Shown here: positions 1-12,043 of the stretch, piece by piece
Layout: each line of letters opens with the position of its first letter
Position numbering within the stretch: the stretch's first letter is position 1
Assembly (NCBI GenBank): GCA_029717555.1
Contig: JAMDHS010000049.1
Coordinates: 1-64,000, forward strand
Direction: 5' to 3'
Origin: Peribolospora baueri
Lineage: Eukaryota > Basidiomycota > Peribolosporomycetes > Peribolosporales > Peribolosporaceae
Length of the DNA: 64,000 nucleotides
The notes under the pieces: model-generated
Told to the model about the DNA's origin: nothing
Databases searched by the model: none
The model's input: the letters and a program-made list of their open reading frames with translations, nothing else
Translations under genes and position numbers: made by a program

Positions 1-358
1 GTGATCGAGCGAGACTTCTTTCGATATAGCTTTGTTGTCTGTCATCTCCCAACCCTCTCACACCTGTCTACTTTTTCATACCTGTGCAGCTAATTTGCCA
101 TCACTTCTCCCCAGTTTTTGACATTCCATGCCTGAGGCTTGGTATTTTTTTTTTCTTTTCCATGCTTGGCTGAGCCTTGGTTTCCCCATTTCCAGCATGG
201 AGGTGTCAAGGAGGTGTATGAGGAGGGGGAGACTGGACTGGGATGGGCTGCTGGAGTTGCTAGCTTCTTTCCTCCTTGCTCAGGTTGTGAAAAGAGGCAA
301 AGGACAAGGGTGCTAGAGTTCCCATTCCAAATTTTCATTTTCATTTTCATTTTTTTTT

Positions 359-552
359 TGCACCCTTAATTAACATTCAGGCTGTCAAAGACTGCAGAGA
401 GGTATCTATATTCTACAATAACGTGTCTATATTCTACAATAACGTGTATATTCTACAGTAACGTGTCCTTATTCTATAATAACATGTCTATATTCTACAT
501 TAACGGGTCCAAGAATTCTTCGGAGGCTTTTGGCAAACATGCCGTGCTCCGC
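359..552 (+). repeat. Dispersed repeat, copy 1 (terminal fragment)
   Basis: This stretch matches the outer end of two longer copies at 15080-15935 (reverse) and 19652-20907 (forward). All three share a block around ccttaatta, a cattcagg-type block, gactgcagagag, a run of about 21-base units (consensus near ctatattctacaataacgtg), and then a common end at cgtgctccg. Sequence beyond cgtgctccg differs in every copy, so that point is a true element boundary. Here there are five units (403-507). Only the outer end is present. The T-rich sequence before 359 has no match in the other copies. The family is unclassified and no coding capacity is recognisable in this copy. Confidence 0.75.
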
Positions 553-1472
553 GATAGCGTCCATCAAGACATGAATTCCAAGCTTTACTGTAGAGTATGT
601 ACTGGTCATAACACAACCATGTTCAAGAAGAAGCGTGTGCAGAAAAGAATTGTCGAAGAGGTTTGTTTACGCTGCTCGTTGACATGTTCTTTGAAAGAGA
701 TGGTGAAACGCGGACAAGCATCCACGTGTAGTAATGCTAGAACTAGCGGTGGATGGACGAAAGTGTACGTTACTGGTTCGTTGTTGTTAATGAGAGCATA
801 CAAAGGGGGAAACCGCACCTAGATTACAACGCGGCACCAATCTCCATGAGGATGCACGTGACCCTCAACCGTTGTTGGAGATTGGCGGCGACGAGTATCG
901 TGGTTATGCGGCGGAAAGCGGACTGACTATGTAGACGGCTGCGCCGTTACTGCGGTTTCCCTCAGCCCCTTTTCCTCTTCCTCTCGGGGCCTTATCTTTG
1001 TATGGTACAATCGTCTTCGACAATCACACAGGACCAGTAAGGTCGACCTCCGTCCATCCCGTAAGTTCAACTATTGATCACAACCGTAATTAATGCGTGA
1101 CGAGTGGGCATAACTGGTAAGGACGGCACCGTTGTCAGTGCTATGCAATATGCGGTATGTTTAGTATGCATATAGACCGGTGTTTTGGCTGGGGAACAAG
1201 CGAGAAAGGGAGATAGCTATGCACTATGCGAAGGCATACCTATGGACACATATGCTAACAGACAGGGTTGACTGTACTTCCTTGACCAGATCATTGTCCC
1301 AATTGATCGTCTTCCTTGTCGACAACACTCGTGTATGGAAAAGGAGACGCCTTCGCACGATGAGTACGTAGAATAGCAGGTGAACAACCCCTACTCGACA
1401 ACGACGACTTCCAGTAGACGCCCTCTAGTACACGCGACAAGCAGACTGGACGACCGCCATCAAACCCACACG
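553..1472. other. Intergenic, upstream of the LOG-type gene
   Basis: I see no supportable gene. Short open frames here lack homology and splice structure. The last few hundred bases before 1473 presumably carry the promoter of the LOG-type gene, but I see no clear TATA box. Confidence 0.5.
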
Positions 1473-2676
1473 ATGACCGGGACCGACTCGCCAGGTGTGC
1501 CTTCTGCCACCACCACCAACGACGTCCTCCTTTCCGTCTGCGTCTTCTGCGGCAGCTCCCCTGGCGCTCGTCCCACCTTTTCTGCCGCCGCCGCCTCTTT
1601 GGGCGCCGCAATCGCAAAGAGGGGGTTGGGGCTCGTTTATGGAGGAGGAGAGAAGGGCATGTGAGTTTGCTCATCGGGGAGCCGGCGAGACGCCCATCGA
1701 CGACGACGCTAGCCAGCTGGGCTTGTGGCTCGCCGTACTGGATGACCACCTGACCCATCATTTCTTGTTCTCGCCTGCGTCGCTTGGTGTCCAACGCAAT
1801 TTCTTTCTGATGACACAACCGTCAGCATGGGCGTCGTCTCCGCCTCAGCGCTCTCCCACGGCTCCGCCGTCACCGGCATCATGCCTCGCGCCATGGCTGC
1901 TTCCTCCTCCGTCTCTTCGGCCGTACAAGTCTCAGCCGAAGGCACCGGCCCTTCCGTCCTCCCCGCCACCGCCACCGACCCCCTAGATGCACAGAGACGC
2001 CCAGGAGAGATGCGCACGGAAGTGGTGGAGAGCATGCACGAGCGCAAGACTCGGATGGCCGAGCTGAGCGCCGGCTTCATCGGCCTTCCCGGTGGCTTTG
2101 GCACCTTTGAGGAGATGTGGGTTCGGATTCGCTCGTGTCCTCCCTCCTGAGTCAAGTTGGACTGAATGAACGCTGACCTGAACCACTGGTTCCTTGTCGT
2201 CAGTCTGGAGATGGTGACATGGAGCCAGATCGGGATCCATCGCAAACGTAAGTTGTCCGCCTCCCGCCGTTCGCCTCTTCCTTGTTTTCCTCTGCCGCCG
2301 GTCCGGCGAACTTGCCCGCTCATTTTCCCTCTTCCTTCTTTTCCTCCTCCTTTTCGGCCTCGTTTCCCTCCCTCCAGCCGTCGTCCTTCTCAACGTCGAC
2401 GGCTTCTTCACCCCTCTCCGTGACCTCGTCACCACCGCCGTTCGTGCGGGCTTCATCGCACCGGAAAACGCCTCCCTACTCCACTTTGTTGATGAGCCCG
2501 CCACTCGTGGGTCCGATGCCTCGGGAGAGGCGACGCCGGATTGGGGGGACGCCGCGCTGGAGGCGCTCTTGGGCGCCAGAAGGCAGTGGGAGGAAGGAAC
2601 CAGGGCCGGGGTATACAAGTTCGACTGGAGCCAGAAAGAGGAGGGCGCGAGGCGACTGGGATTGGAGGACAGTTGA
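1473..2676 (+). CDS. LOG-family protein (cytokinin riboside 5'-monophosphate phosphoribohydrolase type)
   Basis: Four exons: 1473-1660, 1826-2116, 2204-2247 and 2378-2676, giving 273 residues. The joined protein shows the LOG/'lysine decarboxylase-like' Rossmann fold markers: a CVFCGSS start strand, the [11 protein letters not shown] loop spanning the first intron, and the PGGFGTFEE catalytic motif split from its helix by the second intron. These are followed by the TWSQIGIH and LLNVDGFF strands. Family members remove ribose phosphate from cytokinin nucleotides or AMP-like nucleotides, and a cytosolic location is expected. The segment between the two motifs carries an Ala/Ser/Thr-rich insertion compared with bacterial and plant LOGs. 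The gene converges on the histone deacetylase gene (269 bases between stops). The family call is firm; the substrate is inferred. Confidence 0.9.
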
Positions 2677-2945
2677 GTGGGCCCATGAATGGAGTGGTCG
2701 GCTTCGTTCGTTTTGGTGTAGGGATTGCGTTCGGCACATAGAGTCGCACGCGACGGACGTTATCTCGTCTCGGGCGTTTCTTGCCAGCTGGGATCGTCCA
2801 AGAGGGCGGACTATACATACATGCGGCTTGCACAGATCCTTAAAATCAGTTCATCCAGCGAAACCTCTTACTCGGAGTGAAAAGAAGGACCCTCTCCGAG
2901 AGGCGTTCCTGAGCGACGAGATCTGACGTGACTTCGCTCGATCTA

Positions 2946-5238
2946 TCACAGCCCTTTCCTCGATCTTATTTTCTCTGTGTGCCCTTCGAACACCCGTCGC
3001 ACTTCGTCGAGGTACGCGGCGTCGTTGAGGTCCCGCATCATACCTGCGCAGCGCATGGCGTGACGGCGGCGGAGGCAAACAAAATTTAAGCGCGAGCGGT
3101 CAACGCTTCTGAAGGTGTCGCACGAGTAGATCGGCACATAAATGGATGGATGGATGGATGGATGGATGGATGGATGGGGACACACCTTCGGCAACAGCGA
3201 GCGTGTCTCCAGGCGCATACTTATCCCAGAACGCGTGGTCGGGAATCTCCACTTCCTCGTCTTCCCCGACGGCTAGCGCATCGAGGTCGCCTCCGTCTGG
3301 TGCTGGCGTTGGAGCTCTGCCGGACGCGGACGAACCCGAACCCGAGCCCGAGCCGTCGGGCCGCCGATCGTTGACATCGCCGCCGTGATTGGGAGAAGAC
3401 CGGCCTAGGTCCCGTCCCAGCACTCTCGCAGTGATGGCCGCCCACACCCTGGCGGCGTTCGGAGCTACATAGCCTCCTCCGCCGAGCAAGAGCACCTTTG
3501 CTCCGCGACCAGAACCGGCACCGGGAACGGGGGTCGGACGGCGCCTCGCCTCGTCGACCAACGCCTGCACGGCGGCGACGAGCCCGTCCGAACCGAGGTT
3601 CCACTCCGCGCAGGGGTCGCCGGCCAGTCCGTCCGCTCCGCACTGGACAACAAGGGCATGCGGGTCGTAGGCGCGGAGAATGGGGAGGACGGAAGAGCGG
3701 ATGGCATTGAGAAGGGTATTGGAGGATGCGCCGTGAAGAAGGGGGAGGGAGAGGGCGTGGAAGGAAGCAGGGGACGGGATAGGAGGGCCGGAGGGAGCAT
3801 GGAGGGAGCCTGGAGGTCCGCGACGCGAGGGCTGGCCTCGAGAATTCTTGTCTGCACCGGCGACGTTGGTGCTGGCGGCGGGCGGGACGAAGGGCGCGAG
3901 AGGACTTGGGAAGAAGCCGGGGGCGTGGAAGTGGACGGAGAGAGTAAGAACGGATGGAGTGTGGTAGAAGGCTTCTTCCACGCCTGACGGTGAACCGGCG
4001 ACGGGGCGGAAGGGGGGCCGGTGCCAAATAGAAACGCGTCTCGTGAGCCGAGGGCGCTTCGTCATTCGCTTTGGAGACGGGAGGGGAGCGACACATGCGG
4101 CCCGTCATTTACTCACCGTCGCCGTGATGAAGGTCCAGGTCGACGTACATGACCCGCTCGATCCGTTCGGCACATCCGACGCTGCCCTTTCCCCCTCGCG
4201 TTTCACCGACGGTCTTGCTCTTCGGCCGAGGTTTCTTGAGCTCTAGGATGGCGAGCACGACGTCGTTGATGTAGCAGAAGCCGCTCGCTTGGGATTTCTT
4301 CGCATGGTGTCTGGCATGGAAAGGCCGAAGACGACCAAACAGTCGGAAAACGTGAGCCCCGTCCGGACGCCCGTCGAGACGCGTAGGAAAACAGAAAGCC
4401 CACCTGCCCCCATCCCAGACGATGGCCACGTCCGCCCTGTCCTCTACGAGCTCGCGAGCCGCCGAGATAGCGGCGCCGGCAAGGTGCGTGACGTACGTGG
4501 AGAGAAGTGGGAAAGATGGGCAGTCCTGCCGGTAGGTCGAAGGGTCGTCAGCACGTACGTCCACGGGAAGGCGGAGGAGGGCTCGCAAGGCCGGCCATTC
4601 CCGCTCACATCTTCGAGACCATACCGCTCCGTCTTTCGTCTCTTCCTCCTCGGCGCCCGGCCCCCTGCCCTCGCATCTTCTCCGCCGTCCCCCTCCGAAC
4701 TCGACTCCGAGTCTGAGTCCGAGCTCGAGTATGGAAAGGGCCGACCACCGAGCGAGGACGGAATGCCTGCCCGCCCTGCCGACGCACCATGGCTTCCCTC
4801 AGCTCCAGACGCGTTTCGAGGCGCTGTCCCCCCGTTGCCATAAGAGTGGACGGGACGGAGCAAGAACCGGACGTAGGTCGGGGAGTGGAAGGCTGCCAAT
4901 CGGCGTTCGTCCGCCGGCTCTGGGATGATCAGCTTGGCCCGAGCCTTCTCCTCCTCCTCCTCGTCCTTCTCCCCCTCCGTCGCTTCGCCCCCCTCCACAG
5001 CAGCCAACAGCTCGGCGCGCCGCTCGCAGTCGACGTCCGAAACGTCGAGCAAGCCAAAGGCGTGCACGAGCGAGTGGACGAGGAGGGAGCGGCCCGGGTT
5101 GGAGGGGAGGGTGTTGGCGGCGCGGAGGAGGAGGGGAGAGAGATGGTAGGTTGTTCGGGGGGGAGGGAGGGGCGTTGCTGCGGGGGTGGATATGGGCGGC
5201 GGTCGGACGGCTGTGGCTGTGGTGGCTGTGGTGGTCAT
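2946..5238 (-). CDS. Class I histone deacetylase (HDAC8/Hos1-like)
   Basis: Five exons, in gene order 5238-4609, 4525-4404, 4310-4117, 3983-3186 and 3043-2946, giving 613 residues. The catalytic core is intact: GGRHHAKKSQASGFCYIND with the His dyad near residues 252-253, YVDLDLHHGDG with zinc ligands near Asp310 and His312, the third ligand in GADGLAGDP, and the GGGGY loop tyrosine. The order and spacing resemble human HDAC8 and yeast Hos1 more than Rpd3. Residues of roughly 120-200 form an acidic, serine-rich insertion ending in a basic RRKRRK stretch, a possible nuclear signal. The enzyme removes acetyl groups from lysines, probably on histones in the nucleus. Its last intron contains a GGAT tetranucleotide repeat. 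The start is the first ATG that opens the conserved frame; an in-frame upstream extension exists but is low complexity. Confidence 0.92.
3142..3177. repeat. (GGAT)n microsatellite in HDAC intron 4
   Basis: About nine uninterrupted GGAT units lie inside the last intron of the deacetylase gene. On the coding strand they read ATCC. The frame stays open through part of the intron, which produces an artificial Ser-Ile-His-Pro repeat in naive translations. Confidence 0.9.
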
Positions 5239-6172
5239 GGTCGTCGACGACGGTGGGTGGGTGGCTCGTGCGCACGCGTTTGTTCTCTCCGACGTCCTAC
5301 AAGGTGTTAGGAGAGACGTCGTGCGGTGATAAGAGAAGACGTCGTGCGAGACCCGTGAGACAATGGTAGGAAAACACTTCTTCTTCCCTTCTTCTCTCCC
5401 TCCTTCTTCCAAAGTTTACCTATGCCTAGTTGCGACTCGAAGATGGCGGCGCCCCCCAGCTCCCCCTCCGCCGCTTCGCTTCTCGCGAGGAAGGTGGCTG
5501 GAGGCAGAGCATCACGTGACGTTGAAGTGGGTGAGCAGGAGAACAGACGAAGGTGACACGATATCGATGCATAGAGACGGGCAGGTCAGGTCAGGAGAAT
5601 ACCTTAACACGGCTGAGGGGGGCGCTACCTAACACATGAGAGAAAGAGAATGACAACAGAACGAGGCGAGGGGCGAGGAGAGAGGGCGAGAAGGCCAGAA
5701 GGAAGAACGAACCGAGGCGACGAGGTAAGGCGAGAGAGAGGAGGGACGAGAGCGACTCGAGCAAGGACAAGAGCGACTCGAGCAAGGACAAGAGCGCGGT
5801 GACCGGTGATATCAGACACCAGCGGGGTATCATCCATATCACCATCCAGGGAATCCGGAGATTGGCGCGACGGACGAACGCGAAGCGTGTCTGGCGAGGA
5901 AAAAAAAGGAGAGGTTCGGCGGGACGAGAGACGGTGACGATGGCGGCACGAGCAGGCAAGAATACCAAACGGACGGGTAACAAAAGGAAGACAGAAGAAG
6001 ACGAAGCTGTCATCGCGCCTGCTTAACGGGGCGAGATTGTATCGAGAAAAGAACCAGAGTTCCACGAAGCGGCGCTGTCGAAGAGGCGCGCGCAACATAC
6101 CACACCAACACCCAGACCCAGATCACCAGCACCGTCTGACCATCCACCATCCGACGACCCCAACGGGCGCAC
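5239..6172. other. Intergenic, HDAC promoter and transcription factor 3' region
   Basis: No gene seen. The HDAC promoter should lie in the first few hundred bases and the 3' end of the transcription factor gene in the last part. 5680-5800 is a purine-rich stretch with a repeated gagcgactcgagcaaggaca unit (two adjacent copies near 5748-5790). Confidence 0.5.
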
Positions 6173-8611
6173 TCAATACCCGCCGCCATACAAGTCGACG
6201 CCGCCGTCAAATCCAAAGCTCTCAAAGCCCTGCAGGACAAAGTTGTCGCCCGCGGCGAGGCTTCCAAAGAGGTATTGGATGAGATTCTGGTCGTCGTCGG
6301 CGAAGCGCGTCGTGCCCTCTTGGTCGTCACCGAGGAGGGCACCGCTGGGGGGATGATGGGGTTGAGGTGGTTGTGGTTGGGCCACAGGAGCGAAGGCGGG
6401 GGCCGGGGGGAAGGTGGGGTGGGAGGTGGTGGCGAGGTGGGGTGCCGGGGGGGCGTGCGCATGCGTGACGGAGGCGGCAGACATGCCGTCAACGCCCGAT
6501 GGATAAGGGGCGCCGTTGCTGGCGGGAAGGAGCAGGTGCTGGCCGGAGTGGAGCGTTTGAAGTGCCGAGACGGCAGAGAGATCCACGTCCAGCCGAGATT
6601 CCGACGGCGGGGGGAGGAGCCTGCTCGCGAACGGGGAGTACGAAATCAGCGGTCAGCCTATCCGAAGAGCACCATGTGTTGAGGTTGGATGAGGTGGATA
6701 GGAAGGTAAAAAAAAAAAAAAAAACCAAAGACCCACGAAGCATCTGCGCCGCCCCTCGTCTCTTCCTCCCCGGCAGGACTCCTGGCCCTCGTCGGCGCCA
6801 CGGACGCGTTCCCGGACCCAGGAGCAGGCGGCCAACCAAGACCGACGTCCTTGCCCATATTCTTTAGCGTTCTCGCCAAGAAGCCGCACAGTGCGGTCTC
6901 GCTCTTGTCGTTCTTCTCCAGCGTCTCGACGGCTTTACGGACGTATTCACCGCATATCTCGTCTGAGAGGCCGAAGCGGGCTGCTCCGTCGAGGGAGAGG
7001 AGGGAGGGGGCGCGAGTGAGGCGCATGAGCGTCATGGCGGCGGACGCGAGGGCGAGGATGATATAGTCGGGCGCGTACGCCAGCTCTCCGTCCGTCTCGC
7101 CTGCGTCGAAATGGATGGAGATGATGGTGATTGACGCCTTGATGGCGCCGTCGACGGCCGCGTGGAGGTGACGCTTGACGCCAAACTCGTCCGTCGCGTC
7201 GACTAGGGGACGACCGTCGAGATCGGGCGTGACCGCAGACGGTGACGAGTTGACCTTGCGAGCCAAGGGGGCAAAGGCCTTCATGGCAAAGGAAGAGTGG
7301 CAGATGCGCACGTGCTCGGCGTACAGCCTGGCGGTGCGCTGGAGGGGATGTACCAACGTCTGTTCGGAGCGGAACCAGAGCCACTTCTTGTTCCACGCGT
7401 CCAACCGGTCGCTCAGGCTGGCGAGTTCCAACTTGACTCGGGCAAAGTTGTGGTCGTCCCGCTGGCCGCCGTGCTGCGACCCGTCGTGGCCGTCGCCGCG
7501 GCTGGGAGAAGCCAAGCGGGCCTTGTACCATTCGACGAGCTCGACGAGTTCGTGGCCGATGAGGGCGAGCTCGAGCTGCGAGGCGATGAAATGATCACCG
7601 CTCTTGCGTGACAGGTCCTCGGGCCCCTCGTCCGAGGGAGACGTGGCGGCGAGCAGAGAACGCGTCTCGAGGGCGTCGGCCGGATGGGAGGGCGTAGGTG
7701 GACGGCCGAAGCCGAGACTGGGGCTGCGGCCGAGGAAAGAGGACGGAAGGAAAAGAAGGAGAACGACGAAGACGTCAGCTCAGTCAACAAACGAGTCGCG
7801 CTAAAGGGAATAAAAAAGACGAGTGGGGAGCGCTCGCTCACAAGACGTCGAAGGCGCACGCCATGAGCCACACGCGCCTTCGCTCCTTCCACAACCGATC
7901 ATTGGATATTCGAGCCGTGTTCATACCCAATCTGCGGATCATGGATCCGTGGTCGAAAGGGGCCAAGTCGTCGTCAGTATCGACGTCCCGCACCGCCGTG
8001 GAGGCAGCTAGGACGAAGGAAGGAACGGAGGGTAGAAACGACGGCAACGGACAAACGAAACGCACCGTTTAGCAGTGCGAAAGGCGTGTCCCATCAAGAG
8101 CCAGGCATCGGGACCTTCTCCGTTCGCTCGTAGGCCCCAGGCGGCGAGTATCATGATGGCTGCCGGCAGGAGGGGATGGGAGATTAGAACGGACGGTGAA
8201 AACGGAAATTGAAGTGCCCCGCCAACGCTCAACTCACCCTGCACGTCCTCGAGTATATGGCCCTTCCTCATCAGACTCTCCCCCAACCCTCTCTCCGCCG
8301 CCTCTACCAAGCCCTCCCTCACCGGGTCCGGCAGCCCTAGCCCAAGGCCGATGTACCTGCTGGCCAGAGCGCACACGACGGTCTGAAGAAACGGGCTTCT
8401 CTTGCGCACGTACTCTGCCGCCTGGGCCGAGGGGAGGGATGCGGGTGGGGAAAGGATGGGGAGAAAGGGGTGCATGTGGAGGATGAAGAATTGGTGGAGC
8501 TCGAAAGCGACAGAGGATGTGAGGATGTGCTCCGCCGTGGCACGGCGGGCGCGCGCGGAGGAGGCGATGGAGAAGGACGAGGGTGAGGTGCCGTCCGGTC
8601 CTTGGTGGTCG

Positions 8612-8646
<35 letters not shown>

Positions 8647-10409
8647 GCCCCTCACCGCTCCTATGCCGACGCCCACCCCCACGCCGACGCCGACGGCCAT
8701 ACCAGACACGTCCAACCCCACCCCGCCGTGGCCGTCTATCTCATCGTGTCCGTCCGCACCGTCCTCGCCGACAGGACTGGCGCGTCTGCTGACCTCACGG
8801 TTCTCGTACACACGCGGGTCCTCGACGCAACTGTGAAACGGTGGCGACCAGTGCTCGGGCTGGTCCTCGGCGAAGAACCTGGCGCGCGTCGCACGGGGCG
8901 TCGCTGTGGGCGTCGTGGAGCGATACGGCGCCTCGCCAGGCGCCGTCCGAGGAGCGGCGGTGGACAAGGGACCGCTGGACACGGCGATCGTCGACCCGCC
9001 GCCAGCGGCAGCAGCAGCGGCGGTGGCGGCGGCGGCGGACGCGGAAGCGGAGGCGAACGGAGATGGGATCTGACCGTTGCTGGTGTTCGTCGCCGCCGAC
9101 AGCGCCACTTCGTCCTGGGGCGGGTGCGGAGAGGCAGAGTCCATGGTCGTCTCGGCGGAGAACAATCTCGAGGGCTCGGGCCTGCCATTGGGGACCGCGT
9201 CGCTCTGCCTCGTGTCAGAAGGGCTGCTTCCGTTCTCCTCTGACGTGGACGTCTTGTCCTCTCCTCTTCCTCCCCGTTCTCTCCGTCTGACCGTCTTCTC
9301 CTCTTTCCCACTCCGTTCTTTTCCTCGTTGCTTGTCCTCTGGATTCAACAGCGCGATGGAGCCGGTGAGGGAGCCGACGCCAGTGTCGGCGCCGGCGCCG
9401 CCAGTGAGGAGCTTGACGAGCGTGGAGACGGAGGTCTCGAGCGAGCGCAGACGGTCGTCGATGATCGAGTTAGCGGCGTCGGCGGCTGTGGCGTACTCGC
9501 ATGGTACACGAAGGCGGACGCAGCGCGCGCAGGGATGGCCACCCTGAATGGTGTGGATCGCGTGAATTGCGTGAATTGCGTGAGAAGAGAAGAGAGATCA
9601 GAGGGGCACAGGACAGATGGCGACGGCACGGAATACATGCGCATGATTCTGCTCACCTGGCACTTGAGCTTCTGACTCTTACACCTGTTACAAGCCCTCT
9701 GGGCCCTCCTACTGTACTCCTTGTGGCCCTCCTCCTTTTCCTTTTCCTTCTCCTTCTCCTTCTTTACCTTCTTGTTCGCACTCGCCACGGACTGCATCTC
9801 CTGCCCGTTCCCGTTGACCTGGAGCTCGTGTCCCGACGCGCTCAACGTCCTGGCGGCGGTGGCGACTGCGGTGGCCGCGCCCGATTGGGGAACCTTGTCG
9901 GCCCGTCCGTTGCGCAGGGCGCCGTCGTGTTCGGCGAAAAGAGAACGGTCTGTGACGTCGCTCGCCTTGCGCTTGCCCTTGGATCCCTCGGCAGCGGGCA
10001 TTCCGATACTGCGGCGTCGGGGCGAGGGAGAAGACGAGGCCGGGGGCCCGTCGTCGGTCTGGCGTGATCGCGACCGGGGCTGCGACTGCGGGCGTGCGTG
10101 GTTGGTGCCGTTGGCCTTGGGCTTGGCCTTGGTCCGCCTGGACGAAGAGGAGGGCGGTGGCGGGAGGGAGATAGACGGTGGGGGAGGGGGCGGAGTGGAG
10201 CCAGGCCAAGCGGCTGGCAGGCCGGTGGGGTGGGGCTGAATGGCAGGCTGTGGGGGAGCGGGCTGGGTAGAGGGAGGGAGGGAGGGAGCGGGCTGGGGGG
10301 GATGTGGGTTCAACTCGGGGTAGTTGTTGTAGTGGTAGGCGGGGGGCAGAACGGAGGAGAGTGGAGGGAGGCGCTGAGCATAGGCGGAGGGCATAGGCGG
10401 GATAGCCAT
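6173..10409 (-). CDS. Zn2Cys6 fungal transcription factor
   Basis: Six exons, in gene order 10409-9657, 9543-8238, 8159-8066, 7931-7842, 7723-6737 and 6620-6173, sum to an open frame of 1225 residues. The Zn2Cys6 cluster begins CNRCKSQKLKC and is completed across the first intron, giving the spacing CX2CX6CX5CX2CX6C near residues 240-267. It is preceded by a Lys/Glu-rich basic run. A fungal-specific transcription factor domain follows: AAWGLRANGEGPDAWLLMGH, then AKRLGMN and RRRVWLMACAFDVF, assembled over exons 2-5. Long low-complexity stretches (Pro-rich N-terminus, an Ala run, a Val-Gly run, a Pro-Leu run) separate the domains. It is expected to bind DNA in the nucleus; its target genes cannot be read from sequence. 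The start at 10409 is the first ATG before conserved-looking sequence. A longer Pro/Arg-rich N-terminus is possible. Confidence 0.85.
8615..8644. repeat. (GGCAAC)5 hexanucleotide repeat in coding sequence
   Basis: Five perfect hexamers lie inside exon 2 of the transcription factor and encode an alternating Pro-Leu run on the minus strand. A degenerate run encoding alternating Val-Gly lies just downstream in the window. Both are likely to vary in length between strains. Confidence 0.9.
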
Positions 10410-11953
10410 GGCCGATCGTGTCGTCGCGTCGATAACGACGATACGACGATGACGGCAGCGGCGGCGGCGTCGGCGGCGACGACGACGGACTGCGGGTAGC
10501 GGGTCGTTCCGGGCAGCGATCAATTCGTCAAACTCAAGTAGGGCGAGACGGGCGATGATGAATGCGATGGAGGGACGGAAGCGGATGGTACCCGGGGGGG
10601 GCGATGGGATCAGGGAGGGTATGTATGAAAAGGTATCGTGTCGTGGTGGAGGTCGTATCTGTATTCGTTTCCGTCTTCGTCTTCGTCGAGCAGGTCGACG
10701 TGGGCCGTTGTGGGAAGGATGCGATGGGATCGGCGGAGGTGGTCGAGAGGGGTCGTAGGATGCAAAACAGGGGCGAGCAGGAAGGAGGTGGGAGGGGAGG
10801 GTGGTCTTGTCGTGTCGTAGTATCGTGTCGTCTTGTGTCGTCTCGTCTCGGCGGGCGTATGGTGGAGGTAGATGGGAAGGAGGAGGGCGGCGGCGGCGTT
10901 GGTGTTGGTGGCCAGCGGTCGGTCGACACTCGACTGTGCTCAACTCTGCGCTTGTCGACGGTGGTCAACGATGGTCGACTCGACTCGACTCGACTCGACC
11001 CGGCGATAGCGAGGAGGCGACGGACGAGATGGAGATGGTGGAGAGCGATCAACCCACACGATCGCCGCCGACGCGATGGGACGGCTAATAAAAATAATAA
11101 TCTACGAATCTAATAATCGCCCAACAACACGCCGATATACCAAATCGTTCCCGTCTCCGTCCGTAATAACCATCGTTCGTTAACCCTGCCTTGCCCCTCC
11201 TCCACCCCGGCCGGCCGCAACCCAATCCAATCCAATCCAATCCTCGCGGATGTCCTATTGGACGTATTTTCAAATCTCCTTCGCTTCCACTTTCCACCCC
11301 GCGCCCCTGACCTGACACTTGCCATCCATCCCGGCCGCCGCATCCGCTCGTCACAGACCTGGGATCTGGGGCCCTGCCGGCAACAGAACGCAACGTGCAG
11401 CGCAGCGTAGCGTGAGCGTGACAAGCAAGACGCGACGAGACGAGGCAAGAAAAACGTCTCTTCCATCTCAGTCGCAGACCATCCGCCGACGGCGAGCTAG
11501 CGACCGATAAGATAACTAACTTGCGTACTCCTTCCTGACATCAGCACCGCCTTTACCGCCCCGCAACGGCAGCCAGGCACCGACCCGACCGCGCCACAAG
11601 CAAGCGTGCCTGACTCGGCCAGCCAACCAGCCAGCCGCGCTCACGACACGCCGTCGCGACGACCCGTACGCCAGCCGTATCACCACGACCTCCCCCTTCC
11701 AGCCATGATGTAAACCAGATGCAGCCGTCAGTTTCGCTAAGGAGTGGGAGTGAGCCCAGATCACCCGTCTCGCATCGGTATGAATGAAGCGATGGCTCCG
11801 TCACTGAATTGCACCCGCGTAAAGTATGACCACCAACGCACCTGTCATACGCGCCGGGAAGCAATAACCATTAATCGATCGTTCCGCGCCGATCGGCACG
11901 GAAAGGAGAAAAAAGAAAGGAGAAAAAAGAAAGGAGAAAAAAGGAAAAAATTG
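10410..11953. other. Intergenic, upstream of the transcription factor and downstream of tRNA-Ala
   Basis: No supportable gene. The side near 10410-11090 is pyrimidine-rich on the minus strand, as expected for a leader and promoter. It includes five tandem TCGAC units at 10975-10999. The rest is unremarkable apart from the purine-rich tandem repeat next to the tRNA. Confidence 0.5.
11898..11950 (-). terminator. Pol III terminator array after tRNA-Ala
   Basis: The plus strand carries about three copies of a 14-base gaaaggagaaaaaa unit. Read in the tRNA direction these give successive runs of six T residues starting 4 bases past the tRNA 3' end. Runs of T are the normal Pol III stop signal, so this acts as a main terminator with back-ups. 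Confidence 0.7.
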
Positions 11954-12043
11954 TGGAGAAGCTGGAAGTCGAATCCAGGACCTCGTGCACACAAGCGAAT
12001 TCAGGTGCTAAGCACGCGCTCTAACCAACTGAGCTACATCCCC
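11954..12043 (-). tRNA. tRNA-Ala(AGC) with 16-nt intron
   Basis: On the minus strand the cloverleaf starts GGGGATG and ends CTTCTCC plus discriminator A. The D arm is TAGCTCAGTTGGTTAGA. The anticodon stem CGTGC/GCACG flanks the loop TTAGCA, a 16-base insert (12005-11990) and the closing T. The insert sits one base after the anticodon, the standard position for nuclear tRNA introns. The T loop TTCGACT has a five-pair stem. The G3-U70 pair, the alanine identity element, is present. The acceptor stem has one T-T mismatch at pair 6-67. The anticodon AGC is at 12007-12009. Confidence 0.93.

Noticed and set aside
463-822. 119-codon frame at the left edge
   Set aside because: It begins inside the 21-base minisatellite of repeat copy 1 and shows no homology.
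2946-3218. Open frame with Ser-Ile-His-Pro repeats joined to the HDAC C-terminus
   Set aside because: The repeat part is the GGAT microsatellite inside the last intron; a GT donor and a CAG acceptor around it restore the deacetylase frame.
3221-4108. 295-codon Arg/Pro-rich minus-strand frame
   Set aside because: It is an alternate frame over the HDAC exon 4, which carries the real conserved motifs.
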